A stretch of 38,157 nucleotides of DNA, taken from contig SLCC01000008.1 of assembly GCA_007126035.1 (NCBI GenBank), positions 1 to 38,157 on the forward strand, in the 5' to 3' direction. Below are positions 1 to 8,220 of the stretch, one piece after another; within the stretch, counting starts at the first letter, position 1; every line of letters starts with the position of its first letter. This DNA is from Gemmatimonadota bacterium (GTDB lineage Bacteria > Gemmatimonadota > Gemmatimonadetes > Longimicrobiales > RSA9). The notes under the pieces are model-generated. The model was not told the origin of the DNA. It did not search any database and worked only from the letters and a program-made list of their open reading frames with translations. The position numbers and the translations under genes were made by a program.

Positions 1-84
1 GTGTATCGATCTGGGCCAGGGCTCCGTGAGCCTACCCGACGGAGGAGCCGAGTGGTGGAAATCTCCTTGCTCGGATCTGAGAGG

Positions 85-108
85 GCCTGGGCGGGCAACC
101 GCCCAGGC
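85..108. other. Perfect 10-bp hairpin with GCAA loop
   Basis: GCCTGGGCGG (85-94) and CCGCCCAGGC (99-108) are exact reverse complements around a four-base GCAA (GNRA-type) loop. It lies about 40 bases upstream of the Fic remnant. No T-run follows, so it is not a classic intrinsic terminator. It may be the end of an upstream transcript or a leader structure; the role is unknown. Confidence 0.5.
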
Positions 109-147
109 TACTCGACCCCCCAAAGGTCCCTTTGGCAAGCGAGTACC

Positions 148-519
148 ATGGCCCCGCATTCCGACAACCGTGCCGGAGTGTTCCGACGGCAATCGGCGGG
201 GCACACCGCCTTCGTTCCCGCGCCCTTTCCTCCCGGGGACCTCGATCTGGGAGGGCTTCACGAGCTGCTGGAGAAAGCCACGCTCGCACTTGGCAGATTG
301 GTCGGCGCCGCTGAGATCCTGCCCGATCCGGACTTGTTCGTCTACATGTACGTTCGCCGGGAAGCCGTTCTCTCGAGCCAGATCGAAGGGACCGAGGCGT
401 CCCTGGTGGACCTGCTGGAGTATGAGGCTGAGATGGAGATGACAGGTAAGAAGACCTACCGTGTGTTCGGCTTCGAGAGGTATCTACAACTCTTCCAGGA
501 GAGGGAGGTGCGTGGTTGA
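148..519 (+). pseudogene. Fic-family protein remnant with internal deletion
   Basis: The 123-residue product from ATG 148 begins like the Fic_N domain that precedes the AMP-transferase (Fic) domain. It has the P-x-P-F-P-P start, the xxREAVLSSQIEGTEASL motif (residues about 69-85) and LLEYEAE. Immediately afterwards it reads MTGKKTYRVFGFERYLQLFQE-like sequence, which resembles the extreme C-terminus of full-length Fic proteins (TGK-x-R-x-x-RVF-x-Y-x-RYL). The whole catalytic core, including HPFxxGNGR, is missing, so roughly 200 codons appear to have been deleted in frame. An open frame continues upstream to base 1, but its residues look like translated non-coding DNA. It is most likely an inactive relic; a free-standing Fic_N peptide with antitoxin-like function is a less likely alternative. 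The family is clear from the SSQIEGT motif. Confidence 0.75.
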
Positions 520-621
520 GTCCTCCATCGCCTTCATGGCTATGTGCTGCTCTACCGCATTCGGCGGTCTGTGCTCAGCGGGACCCAAGACCGGGTGAGC
601 CGGCAGAACACCCATCCGTGA

Positions 622-1800
622 TCATACCTTGATGAAGATCCGGTAGCGGTACAGGATCGCCATGAGGCCCAGCCAGAGCAGGACGAAGGCGATGGCGAAG
701 GCGAGGGACGCATTGACCGGCGCCATCCAGGAGGCCAGGAGGTCCTGATAGATCCACGCCTTGAGCGCCATGCTCTCGCCCGCGCCCGCCGGGACCTGCA
801 CCATGTCCAGGACCCGCGCGAAGAGGCCCGACAGGAAGTATGCGGCGATGGCGTTCACGCCGTAGATCACGAAGGGCGTGGCCCATCGCCGGTAGCCCTT
901 CACGTCGATGAGCCAGTAGCAGAGGGCCAGGGAGACCAGCGCCATCCCGCCGGTGAACATCACATACGAGCTGGTCCAGAGAGGCTTGTTGATGGGGAAG
1001 GCCAGCCCCCAGAGCTGGCCCGCCAGGATGGCCACGCCGCCGGCCGCCGCCAGCCCCACCGCCTTGGCCTGCCGTGAGCGGTCGGTCCTGAGCCAGTGGG
1101 CCGCGCCCACGCCCATGAGGACCGTGCCGATGGCGGGCATGGTGCTCAGGAGCCCCTCGGGGTCCCAGGTCCGGGACCAGACCCAGAGGTGGTTGGTGCC
1201 CAGGATGACCCGGTCCAGGTAGGCGGCCAGCGTGGCCTCGGGCAGGTCGATCATGCCGGCGCCGTAGCCGGGGACCGGGACCAGCGTCATGAGCGCCCAG
1301 TAGCCCAGGAGCAATCCCACCGCCCAGGCCAGCTGGGACCGGATCCCGCCGTAGAGGACTATGGCGGCGGCGAAGAAGTAGGCGACGCCGATGCGCTGTA
1401 GCACGCCGGGCAACCGGAGCGAGCCCAGGTCCACGCTCCACCAGGGGAAGGCGTGGAGGACCAGCCCCAGCGCCACCAGCGTAACGGACCGGCGCGCCGC
1501 CTTCCGCATGAGGGCGTGGCGATCGGCGCCTCGCTCGAGCTGCTTGCCGAAAGAGAAGACGATGGCCACGCCCACGATGAAGAGGAAGAACGGGAAGATG
1601 AGGTCGGTGGGCGTCCAGCCGTGCCACTCGGCGTGGAGGAGCGGCGGGTAGACGTGCGCCCAGCTGCCTGGGTTGTTGACCAGGAGCATGGCCCCGATGG
1701 TGGCGCCCCGGAAGGCGTCCAGGGAGACGAGCCGCCCGCTCAGGGCGGTGGGCACCGCGGCCGCCGGCGCGGCGGCGGGGACCGTGACTGTGGCGCTCAT
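622..1800 (-). CDS. HGSNAT/NagX-like (DUF5009) membrane acyltransferase
   Basis: This is a 392-residue polytopic membrane protein with about ten hydrophobic segments. The N-terminus carries the family signature RLVSLDAFRGATI, followed by HAEWHGWTPTDLIFPFFLF, which holds the conserved His-x-W-x-G-W region of heparan-alpha-glucosaminide N-acetyltransferase relatives. Such proteins transfer acetyl groups across the membrane to terminal glucosamine in eukaryotes; bacterial relatives (NagX, DUF5009) often lie in GlcNAc or chitin loci. It is divergent from a GH20 beta-hexosaminidase across about 140 bases, which supports an amino-sugar role. The start at 1800 is chosen because coding signal and the DAFRG motif follow it; the frame stays open far upstream, but that part is antisense to the GH20 gene. 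The substrate is inferred. Confidence 0.85.
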   Translation of the reverse strand: MSATVTVPAAAPAAAVPTALSGRLVSLDAFRGATIGAMLLVNNPGSWAHVYPPLLHAEWHGWTPTDLIFPFFLFIVGVAIVFSFGKQLERGADRHALMRKAARRSVTLVALGLVLHAFPWWSVDLGSLRLPGVLQRIGVAYFFAAAIVLYGGIRSQLAWAVGLLLGYWALMTLVPVPGYGAGMIDLPEATLAAYLDRVILGTNHLWVWSRTWDPEGLLSTMPAIGTVLMGVGAAHWLRTDRSRQAKAVGLAAAGGVAILAGQLWGLAFPINKPLWTSSYVMFTGGMALVSLALCYWLIDVKGYRRWATPFVIYGVNAIAAYFLSGLFARVLDMVQVPAGAGESMALKAWIYQDLLASWMAPVNASLAFAIAFVLLWLGLMAILYRYRIFIKV

Positions 1801-1869
1801 GACTGGAAGGAATATATCGGGCCGGGACGGATCGGGCGACAGGGCGCTCGACCCGGCTGCCGGGGTTGC

Positions 1870-1898
1870 TTGACACCCGCCTCGGATGGGGTGTACCT
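1870..1898 (+). promoter_or_regulatory. Possible sigma-70 promoter for the GH20 gene
   Basis: An exact TTGACA at 1870-1875 is followed 17 bases later by GTACCT (1893-1898), a poor -10. It points toward the GH20 start at 1942. The -35 match is good and the -10 is weak, so this is tentative. Confidence 0.3.
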
Positions 1899-1941
1899 GT
1901 CCAGCGGTGCAGTAGAATGGACGCCCGCCCCCGGTATCGAT

Positions 1942-4566
1942 ATGTCCGCTTGCCGAAGCCTGGCCGCCGTCACCGTCCCCCGCCGTTTCGCCGTGCGGGC
2001 GGGGGTTTGCCTTCCCCTCATCCTGGCGACGCTGCTCGTCCCCGGCCTGGCCGGGACCCGGGCGGAGGCGCAGCCAGCGCCGTACCCGGACATTGGCGTG
2101 TCCTGGGCCGCCGTGGAGAATATCTACGACGACGGCTTCCGGTTCCTCGTCACCCTGGAGAACCGGGGCGCGGTCCCGCTGCCGGCGTACGGCTGGGAGC
2201 TGTACTTCAACATGATGCGCGGGCTGAACACGGAGGCCGTGCCGCCAGCCATCCGCCTGGAGCACATCAACGGCGACTTCTACCGGGTCACCCCCACCGC
2301 CGAGTTCCGGGCGCTCCCACCGGGCGGGCGCCTGGTCCTCCCCCTCTCCGGCGCCGCCATGGCCATCGCCCGGGGCGACGCCGCCCGGGGCTTCTACTTC
2401 GTGGTGGACGGCCGGCCCATCGCCCTGGGCCCGGTGGCCGTGGCGCCCTTCGTCCACGAGGCCCAGACCATGCGCTCCGCCGCCGACCGGCTCCCCGTGC
2501 CCACCGCCGCATCGCGCCACGAGGCCCACCACGAGCTCTCGATCCTGGGCCCCGAGGAGGTGACGCCCATTACGCCCACGCCGGTGGAGTACCGATGGGG
2601 GACCGGGAGCTGGACCCTGGACCGGGGCGCGGTGGTCCGTCACGGGCCGGGCCTGGGCGGAGAGGCGGAGTTCCTGGTCGATGCCCTCGAGCCGATGCTG
2701 GGCGCGCGGCTCCGAGTGGAGGACGTGGGGGCGAGGGGCGATGGCATCACGCTCCGCCTCGACGCCGCCCTCGGCCCCGAGGGATACACGCTGGAGGTCG
2801 AGCCACGCCGCGGCGTGGAGATCGTCGGTGGAGACGGCGCCGGCGTCTTCTACGGCATCCAGTCGCTGCGGGCCCTGGTCCCGGTGTCGGCGTACGCGGC
2901 TCCGTACGCGGCTCCCGGTGGGCGCATCGAGCTCCCCGCCGTCCGGGTCCGGGACCGTCCGGGGTTCCACTACCGGGGGATGCACCTGGACGTGTCGCGC
3001 AACTTCCAGCCCGTGGAGTCCGTCCGACGGCTGCTGGACGTCATGAGCTTCTACAAGCTCAACCACCTCCACTTCCACCTCACCGACGACGAGGGCTGGC
3101 GGCTGGAGATCGCCGGGCTTCCCGAGCTCACCTCCGTGGGAGGCCGGCGGGGCCACACGCTGGACGAGCGGGAGCACCTCATCCCCAGCTTCGGATCGGG
3201 CCCCCACCCGGACCGCCTGCCCGGGAGCGGCTGGTTCACCCGCGAGGAATATACGGACCTGGTCCGCTACGCCCGGGAGCGCCACATCACCATCGTCCCG
3301 GAGATCGACGTGCCGGGCCACGCCCGGGCCGCCATCATGGCCATGGAGGCGCGCTACCGGAGCCTGAGCGAGCAGGGCAGGGAGGCGGAGGCGTGGGAGT
3401 TCCGGCTTCACGATCCCGCCGACACCTCTACCTACCGCTCTGTCCAGCGCTGGGACGACAACGTCATCAACGTGTGCCAGGAATCGGCCTACCGGTTCAT
3501 GGAGCGGGTGATCCATGACCTGGCGGCGATGCACGCCGCGGCGGGCGCGCCGCTGGAGCTGGTCCACGTGGGCGGCGACGAGGTGCCCGTGGGCGTCTGG
3601 CAGGGCTCACCCGCTTGCGCCGACCTCATCGCCGCCACACCGGGCCTGGACGACCCGCGCCAGCTCTTCGACCATTTCATCCACCGCACCGCCGACATCC
3701 TGGACCGGCGCGGGATCCGGCTGGCGGGCTGGGAGGAGGTAGCCCTCACCAACCCGTTCTACGTGGCCGGGCCCAAGTCCCCGAGCCTGGAGGGCGTGGA
3801 GCGACGGTTCCTACCGTACGTCTGGAACGCCGTCTGGGGGTGGGGCTCCGAGGACCTGGGGTACCGTCTGGCCAACGCCGGCTACAAGATCATCATGTCC
3901 AACGCCAGCGCGCTGTACTTCGACCTGGCCTACGAGAAGGACCCCGAGGAGCCCGGCCTCTACTGGGCGGGGTTCGTCGGCACCCGCACCGCCTGGGAGT
4001 TCCTCCCCTACGACCTCTTCCGTACCGCCCGCCTCGACATCATGGGCAGCCTCATCCATGTCGACCGCTACGACGACGCCGCCCGCCCCACCGCCGAGGG
4101 GCGCCGCAACATCCTGGGCATGCAGGGGCAGCTCTGGAGCGAGACGCTGGTGGAGGCGTCGCGGCTGGAGTACATGGCCTTCCCCCGGATCCTGGCGCTG
4201 GCCGAGCGGGCCTGGTCCCCGGAGCCGGCTTGGGCGCGGATCGATGATCGAGCCCGCCGGGAGGCGGCGCTGGGTGTCGCCTGGAACGAGTTCGCCAACC
4301 GGCTCGGCCAGCGCGAGCTGCCGCGCCTCGACCAGCTGCGCGGCGGGATCGGCTACCGCCTTCCCGTCCCCGGCGGCGTGGTCCGGGAAGGGATTCTCCA
4401 CGCCAGCGTGCCCTATCCCGGCATGGCCATCCGCTACACCACCGACGGGACCGTCCCCACGACCCGGTCCCCCCGCTACCTGGGTCCGGTTGCCGTGGAC
4501 GGTCCGGTGACGCTCCGGGTCTTCGACACCCGGGGCCGCGGCGGCCGGCTGGTCCGGTTGGAGTAG
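1942..4566 (+). CDS. Secreted GH20 beta-N-acetylhexosaminidase
   Basis: The 874-residue product removes terminal beta-linked GlcNAc or GalNAc from glycans. In order it shows an N-terminal signal peptide (about 1-43, ending AEA-Q), a chitobiase-type carbohydrate-binding domain (about 47-190), a GH20b domain (about 210-345), the GH20 TIM barrel (about 350-765) and a C-terminal chitobiase/Fn3-associated segment with YTTDGTVPT. The barrel has FHYRGMHLDVSRNF, HFHLTDDEGWRLEI, PEIDVPGHARA and HVGGDEVP. Asp546-Glu547 are the expected catalytic pair: polarising Asp and acid/base Glu of substrate-assisted catalysis. The ATG at 1942 is chosen because the signal peptide follows directly; the frame is open upstream, but that region is antisense to the acyltransferase. 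It is probably periplasmic or surface-exposed. Chitobiose or peptidoglycan-derived substrates are plausible. Confidence 0.95.
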   Translation: MSACRSLAAVTVPRRFAVRAGVCLPLILATLLVPGLAGTRAEAQPAPYPDIGVSWAAVENIYDDGFRFLVTLENRGAVPLPAYGWELYFNMMRGLNTEAVPPAIRLEHINGDFYRVTPTAEFRALPPGGRLVLPLSGAAMAIARGDAARGFYFVVDGRPIALGPVAVAPFVHEAQTMRSAADRLPVPTAASRHEAHHELSILGPEEVTPITPTPVEYRWGTGSWTLDRGAVVRHGPGLGGEAEFLVDALEPMLGARLRVEDVGARGDGITLRLDAALGPEGYTLEVEPRRGVEIVGGDGAGVFYGIQSLRALVPVSAYAAPYAAPGGRIELPAVRVRDRPGFHYRGMHLDVSRNFQPVESVRRLLDVMSFYKLNHLHFHLTDDEGWRLEIAGLPELTSVGGRRGHTLDEREHLIPSFGSGPHPDRLPGSGWFTREEYTDLVRYARERHITIVPEIDVPGHARAAIMAMEARYRSLSEQGREAEAWEFRLHDPADTSTYRSVQRWDDNVINVCQESAYRFMERVIHDLAAMHAAAGAPLELVHVGGDEVPVGVWQGSPACADLIAATPGLDDPRQLFDHFIHRTADILDRRGIRLAGWEEVALTNPFYVAGPKSPSLEGVERRFLPYVWNAVWGWGSEDLGYRLANAGYKIIMSNASALYFDLAYEKDPEEPGLYWAGFVGTRTAWEFLPYDLFRTARLDIMGSLIHVDRYDDAARPTAEGRRNILGMQGQLWSETLVEASRLEYMAFPRILALAERAWSPEPAWARIDDRARREAALGVAWNEFANRLGQRELPRLDQLRGGIGYRLPVPGGVVREGILHASVPYPGMAIRYTTDGTVPTTRSPRYLGPVAVDGPVTLRVFDTRGRGGRLVRLE

Positions 4567-4639
4567 CAGTGTCCCTCTTGCGCCGCTGGTCGCCTCACCG
4601 CTACCTGTACGCGACGGCGGTCCCACACTCCAACCCGAG

Positions 4640-5692
4640 GTGTACGTGAGGGCCGAGACGCTCCCGAAGCAGGATCTATTACGTCTGCTCGCGCTGGGCT
4701 TCGAGCGCGAGTCGGAACCGGTCGCCACGGACGCGGTCCTGGTGGAGCGGCGGACTTTCCGCGTGACTGCCGCCCGCCCGGCCATGGGCACCCTCGTCAC
4801 GGTCACCGTCCTGGTCCCCTCCCGGGACCGGGGCGAGACGGCCATCGGCCGGGCCTTCGAGGAGATGGACCGGCTGATCGCTATCCTGTCCCGGTTCGAG
4901 GGCGACTCGGCCCTCACCCACTTGAACATCGACGGCCAGCTCGGCGGGCCGCCGCCGGACCTGCTCCACGTGATCTCCCGGGCCCTCCACTTCCACCGTG
5001 TCACGGGCGGGGCCTTCGACATATCGGTAGCACCACTCCTGGACCTCTTCCGCGAGCGGGCCGCTGGCCCTACCCCACCTTCGGACACCGAGCTGCGGGA
5101 CGCCCTTGACCGGGTCGGCGCACAGCGGATCGACGCGAGGCGTCGGCAGATCCGCTTCGGCCAGGAGGGGATGCGGGTGACCGTCGACGGCATCGCCAAG
5201 GGCTACATCGCCGACCGGATGGCCAGGGTCCTGGAGGATCACCGGGTCCGCCGCTACCTGATCGACGCCGGCGGTGACATACGGGTATCGGGGCGCAAGG
5301 AGGGGCGGCGTCCGTGGACGGTGGGTGTTCGCGACCCGTGGGACGAGGACCGGACCCCGGACCGGCTGGAGCTGACGCGAGGCGCCGTGGCCACCTCTGG
5401 CAGCTACGAGCGGTATTTCGACCCGGACCGCCGCCACCACCACCTCGTTGAAGCGGTGGAGGGGCGCTCCCCGGCGGCGACCGCCAGCGTGACGGCCGTC
5501 GCGCCCACGGCCATGGCGGCGGACGCCCTGGCCACCAGTCTCTTCATCATGGACCCGGACCGCGCGTTGGCGTTCGCCGATGCGTTGCGCGGGTGCGAGT
5601 GCCTCATCATCGACCGGAGCGGACAGGTGCTCCGGTCCCGGGGCTGGCGCAGCGCGGCCCCGTCAAACCCCGGAGAGGGAGATCTCCCATGA
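4640..5692 (+). CDS. apbE: FAD:protein FMN transferase (ApbE family)
   Basis: The 350-residue protein matches ApbE, which cleaves FAD and attaches FMN to a Ser/Thr of target proteins. Visible family features are ARPAMGT near the N-terminus, FEEMDRL, SRFEGDSALTHLN, the VDGIAKGY motif, IDAGGDIRVSG, ATSGSYERYF and TAMAADALATSLFIM near the C-terminus, which holds the Mg-binding Asp. Unlike most ApbE proteins there is no signal peptide or lipobox: residues 1-40 are charged, so it would act in the cytoplasm if the start is right. GTG 4640 and GTG 4646 are both possible; GAGG at 4637-4640 fits 4646 better. Its stop overlaps the doxX start (ATGA), so the two are translationally coupled. No flavinylation target motif was found nearby. 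Confidence 0.92.
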   Translation: MYVRAETLPKQDLLRLLALGFERESEPVATDAVLVERRTFRVTAARPAMGTLVTVTVLVPSRDRGETAIGRAFEEMDRLIAILSRFEGDSALTHLNIDGQLGGPPPDLLHVISRALHFHRVTGGAFDISVAPLLDLFRERAAGPTPPSDTELRDALDRVGAQRIDARRRQIRFGQEGMRVTVDGIAKGYIADRMARVLEDHRVRRYLIDAGGDIRVSGRKEGRRPWTVGVRDPWDEDRTPDRLELTRGAVATSGSYERYFDPDRRHHHLVEAVEGRSPAATASVTAVAPTAMAADALATSLFIMDPDRALAFADALRGCECLIIDRSGQVLRSRGWRSAAPSNPGEGDLP

Positions 5693-6225
5693 CCAAGTAT
5701 CAGACCGGGGCCCTTGTCGGGCTCCGGCTCCTCGTCGGCTGGCATTTCCTCTACGAGGGGTTGGCCAAGCTGACCAATCCGTACTGGACCTCGGCGGGGT
5801 ACCTGGCCGAGTCCCAGTGGATCTTCCAGGACCTACTGATCCGCATCGCGGCCAGCCCCACGGCGGTCACGATCGTGGATTACATGAACATGTGGGGCCT
5901 GACCCTCATCGGGCTGGGCCTCGTGCTGGGCCTCTTCACGCGCGCGGCCACGGTCGCGGGGATCGTGCTGCTGGCGTTCTACTACCTGTCGGCGCCCCCA
6001 TTTACCGGGCTGTCGTACCCCATGCCCATGGAGGGCAGTTATCTGATCGTGAACAAGGTCCTCATCGAGCTGGCCGCGCTGGTCGTGCTGCTGGGGTTCC
6101 CCACCGGCCGGACCTGGGGGCTCGACTTCTTTGTTGCCCGGGCCCGGGCGGCCCGGCACCCGGCACCGGTGACCGAGCCGGCGTCGGGGCCGGCGCCCGA
6201 GTCGCACGAACCCGTGCATGCGTGA
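5689..6225 (+). CDS. DoxX-family membrane protein
   Basis: The 178-residue protein has four hydrophobic segments (about 7-25, 65-85, 90-110, 125-145). It carries the DoxX pattern R-x-L-V-G-W-H-F-L-Y-E-G-L-A-K at the N-terminus and GLGLVLGLFTRAATVAG in the middle. DoxX proteins were first seen as a quinol oxidase subunit; many family members have unknown redox or membrane roles. GGAGAGGGAG at 5671-5680 sets the start. It overlaps apbE by four bases and ends ten bases before the oxidoreductase gene, so the three form one operon. The C-terminal 30 residues are a Pro/Ala-rich tail. Its role next to ApbE and a Gfo/Idh/MocA enzyme is inferred to be redox-related. Confidence 0.88.
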   Translation: MTKYQTGALVGLRLLVGWHFLYEGLAKLTNPYWTSAGYLAESQWIFQDLLIRIAASPTAVTIVDYMNMWGLTLIGLGLVLGLFTRAATVAGIVLLAFYYLSAPPFTGLSYPMPMEGSYLIVNKVLIELAALVVLLGFPTGRTWGLDFFVARARAARHPAPVTEPASGPAPESHEPVHA

Positions 6226-6235
6226 GGGAAATTCC

Positions 6236-7849
6236 ATGAGCGACGAATTTGTGACCCGCCGCGGCGGGACCGACGACGGGGCGGAGGGCGGGGAGGCAGG
6301 AGGTCCGGGTATCTCCCGGCGGAGCGTGCTCAAGGCGCTGGTCTCCATCCCGGTGCTGGGCGTGTTCATCGCGGCGTACCTGGACCGGCGGGCCGTGGAG
6401 CAGGCGAAGCGACGGGCACTGCTGGACGAGCTGGGCGTGACTGAAACGGGCCCCGCCGTCATCGAGAACGCCATCTCCCGGCCGCCCGGCAGCCGCATCC
6501 GGCTGGGCATCATAGGTTACGGCTACCAGGGCGAGGCGCTGGCCCGCTTCGCAGGGTTCGCTTCGCCCCAGTGGGTGGAGGACGCCCGCCAGCGGCGGCG
6601 AGACGACCCGCGCGACAAGGACCTGGAGACGTACCTGGCCCAGGCGGACCTGAACGTGGACATCACCGGCGTCTGTGACGTGTTCGACGTGCGGGCGGAG
6701 CTCGCCGTCGCGGCGTCCACCGTGGCCGACCGGCCCGGCGGGGACCGGGCCGTGCGGCCCGCCCGGCGGTTCCGCCGCTACACCGATATGCTGGAGAGCG
6801 GCGAGGTGGACGCCGTCATCATCGCTACCCCCGACCACTGGCACGCACGGCAGAGCATCGACGCGGCTAACATGGGGATCCACGTGTACTGCGAGAAGTG
6901 CATGACGCGGACCGAGGATGAGACCCACGCCATGTACGACGCGGTGAAGGCGTCGGGCATCGCGTTCCAGCTCGGGCACCAGAACCGGATGTCGGAGAGC
7001 CACCAGAAGGCCCGGGAGGTGGCGGAGGCCGGGATCCTGGGACCCGTCACCCTGATCGAGGCCACCACGAACCGCAACGACCCGTGGGGCGCCTGGGTAT
7101 GGGACATCCACGAGAAGGGGAACCCGGACACCATCGACTGGGAGCAGTTCCAGGCGGCGGCGGCCAACCGGGTGCCGTTCAGCCTGGAGCGGTTCTTCCG
7201 CTGGCGCTGCTGGTACGACTACGGCACCGGTCTCTCCGGCGATCTCCTCTCCCACGAGTACGACGTGGTCAACATGATCGCCGGCCTGGGCATCCCCAAG
7301 TCGACCTCCGCGTCGGGCGGGATCTACCACTTCAAGGACGGCCGTGACGTCCCGGACGTCTTCCAGGCCGTCATGGAATATCCCGAGCGGGACCTGACCC
7401 TGATGTACAGCGCCACCCTGGCCAACAGCAACTACCGGGGTCTGGTCTTCATGGGTCATGACGCTACCATGCGGGTTGCCGGGGGGCTCAGCGTCATGGC
7501 CGACGGCTCGTCCACCCGGTTCCGCGACAAGATCGATGACGGGACTATCGACCTCACCCGGCCCATGTTCACCTACCGGCCCGGGTTCAGGGGGATCGAC
7601 GCCGTTACCTCGGCCACGGCCGAGTACTTCGCCAGCCGAGGCCTCCTCTATACGTACCGCGGTGGCCAGCGCGTCTCGGCGTATCATCTCATGCTGGCCG
7701 AGTGGCTGGACGTGATCCGCAACGGCGGCCAGACCAGCTGCGACATCGAGGCCGGCTTCGAGGAGGCCATCACCTCCCATATGGCCACCCGGTCCTACCT
7801 GGAGGGGCGGCGGGTGGAGTGGGATCCGGCACGGCGGAGGATCGTCTAG
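6236..7849 (+). CDS. Tat-exported Gfo/Idh/MocA oxidoreductase
   Basis: The 537-residue protein is a nucleotide-dependent sugar or polyol dehydrogenase of the Gfo/Idh/MocA family. A twin-arginine-like signal, SRRSVLKAL followed by a hydrophobic stretch (residues 27-50), precedes the Rossmann motif GIIGYGYQGEA. VIIATPDHWHARQS and VYCEKCMTRTEDE follow, and the C-terminal domain holds GDLLSHEYDVVNMI. The usual EKP motif reads EKC here; the lysine is kept. Family members with Tat signals work in the periplasm with a pre-bound cofactor. The ATG at 6236 has GAGGGAA just upstream. It is the third gene of the apbE-doxX operon and so probably part of one extracytoplasmic redox process. The substrate is unknown. 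Confidence 0.92.
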   Translation: MSDEFVTRRGGTDDGAEGGEAGGPGISRRSVLKALVSIPVLGVFIAAYLDRRAVEQAKRRALLDELGVTETGPAVIENAISRPPGSRIRLGIIGYGYQGEALARFAGFASPQWVEDARQRRRDDPRDKDLETYLAQADLNVDITGVCDVFDVRAELAVAASTVADRPGGDRAVRPARRFRRYTDMLESGEVDAVIIATPDHWHARQSIDAANMGIHVYCEKCMTRTEDETHAMYDAVKASGIAFQLGHQNRMSESHQKAREVAEAGILGPVTLIEATTNRNDPWGAWVWDIHEKGNPDTIDWEQFQAAAANRVPFSLERFFRWRCWYDYGTGLSGDLLSHEYDVVNMIAGLGIPKSTSASGGIYHFKDGRDVPDVFQAVMEYPERDLTLMYSATLANSNYRGLVFMGHDATMRVAGGLSVMADGSSTRFRDKIDDGTIDLTRPMFTYRPGFRGIDAVTSATAEYFASRGLLYTYRGGQRVSAYHLMLAEWLDVIRNGGQTSCDIEAGFEEAITSHMATRSYLEGRRVEWDPARRRIV

Positions 7850-7917
7850 GACTGGGACTCCTCTCCAGTTCAACAGGGGCGCCAAGTGCCCGGGCGTGTA
7901 CCGCCGTCCGGAGCGCC

Positions 7918-8065
7918 GGGCAGTTGACGACCGCCGAGGTCCTGAACTGCCCGGCAGCCCCGTGGGACGGGCGGGCGATCGGACAGTTGGTGACGCCGGC
8001 GGTCCTCAATCGACCGATCGCTCACCGTCGAGACCACGATTGGGCAGTTGGGGCCTCCTCAAGAC
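7918..8065. repeat. Degenerate repeat of about 62 bases, three units
   Basis: GGRCAGTTG recurs at 7918, 7981 and 8042, giving spacings of 63 and 61. Units 1 and 2 also share a following GACG-C-CCG-GGTCCT core. Unit 1 contains its own inverted repeat, GGGCAGTT (7918-7925) with AACTGCCC (7944-7951). The units are too diverged for a CRISPR. This fills most of the non-coding gap between the two convergent operons. Confidence 0.45.
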
Positions 8066-8097
8066 ATCGGCTGCAGCCCTGCAAGCAGAAGCGCACA

Positions 8098-8142
8098 TCA
8101 GCACGACTACCGGCGCGCGGGGCGCGCGGGTAGTCGTGCTGA
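8098..8142. terminator. Long hairpin between convergent operons
   Basis: TCAGCACGACTACC (8098-8111) and GGTAGTCGTGCTGA (8129-8142) are perfect 14-base inverted arms. The GC-only loop is itself partly self-complementary (GCGCGC on both sides). It lies between the stop at 7849 (+) and the stop at 8221 (-). A bidirectional transcription barrier is the likely role, although there is no T-tract. Confidence 0.5.
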
Positions 8143-8170
8143 CCCACCCCCGCAAGACGTTCTATCTGCG

Positions 8171-8200
8171 CCGGCGCGCGGGGCGCTCCGGTAGTCGTGC
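8171..8200 (+). repeat. Partial second copy of the hairpin sequence
   Basis: CCGGCGCGCGGGGCGC and GGTAGTCGTGC recur here 61 bases after the same sequence at 8110, but the matching left arm is absent. It looks like a truncated duplicate of the 8098-8142 element. Confidence 0.5.
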
Positions 8201-8220
8201 CTTCCTCCGGTCGTGCAGTT

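Noticed and set aside
1801-3567. Long minus-strand open frame extending the acyltransferase gene to nearly 1000 codons
   Set aside because: The upstream half is antisense to the GH20 gene, is rich in Arg/Gly/Pro/Val/Asp and has no domain; GC-rich DNA keeps antisense frames open.
6062-7885. 607-codon minus-strand frame opposite doxX and the oxidoreductase
   Set aside because: Both genes on the plus strand have clear family motifs and ribosome-binding sites; the antisense product has low-complexity composition.
7918-8200. Possible CRISPR array because repeats recur about every 62 bases
   Set aside because: Units are poorly conserved, two different motifs are involved and no cas gene is present.
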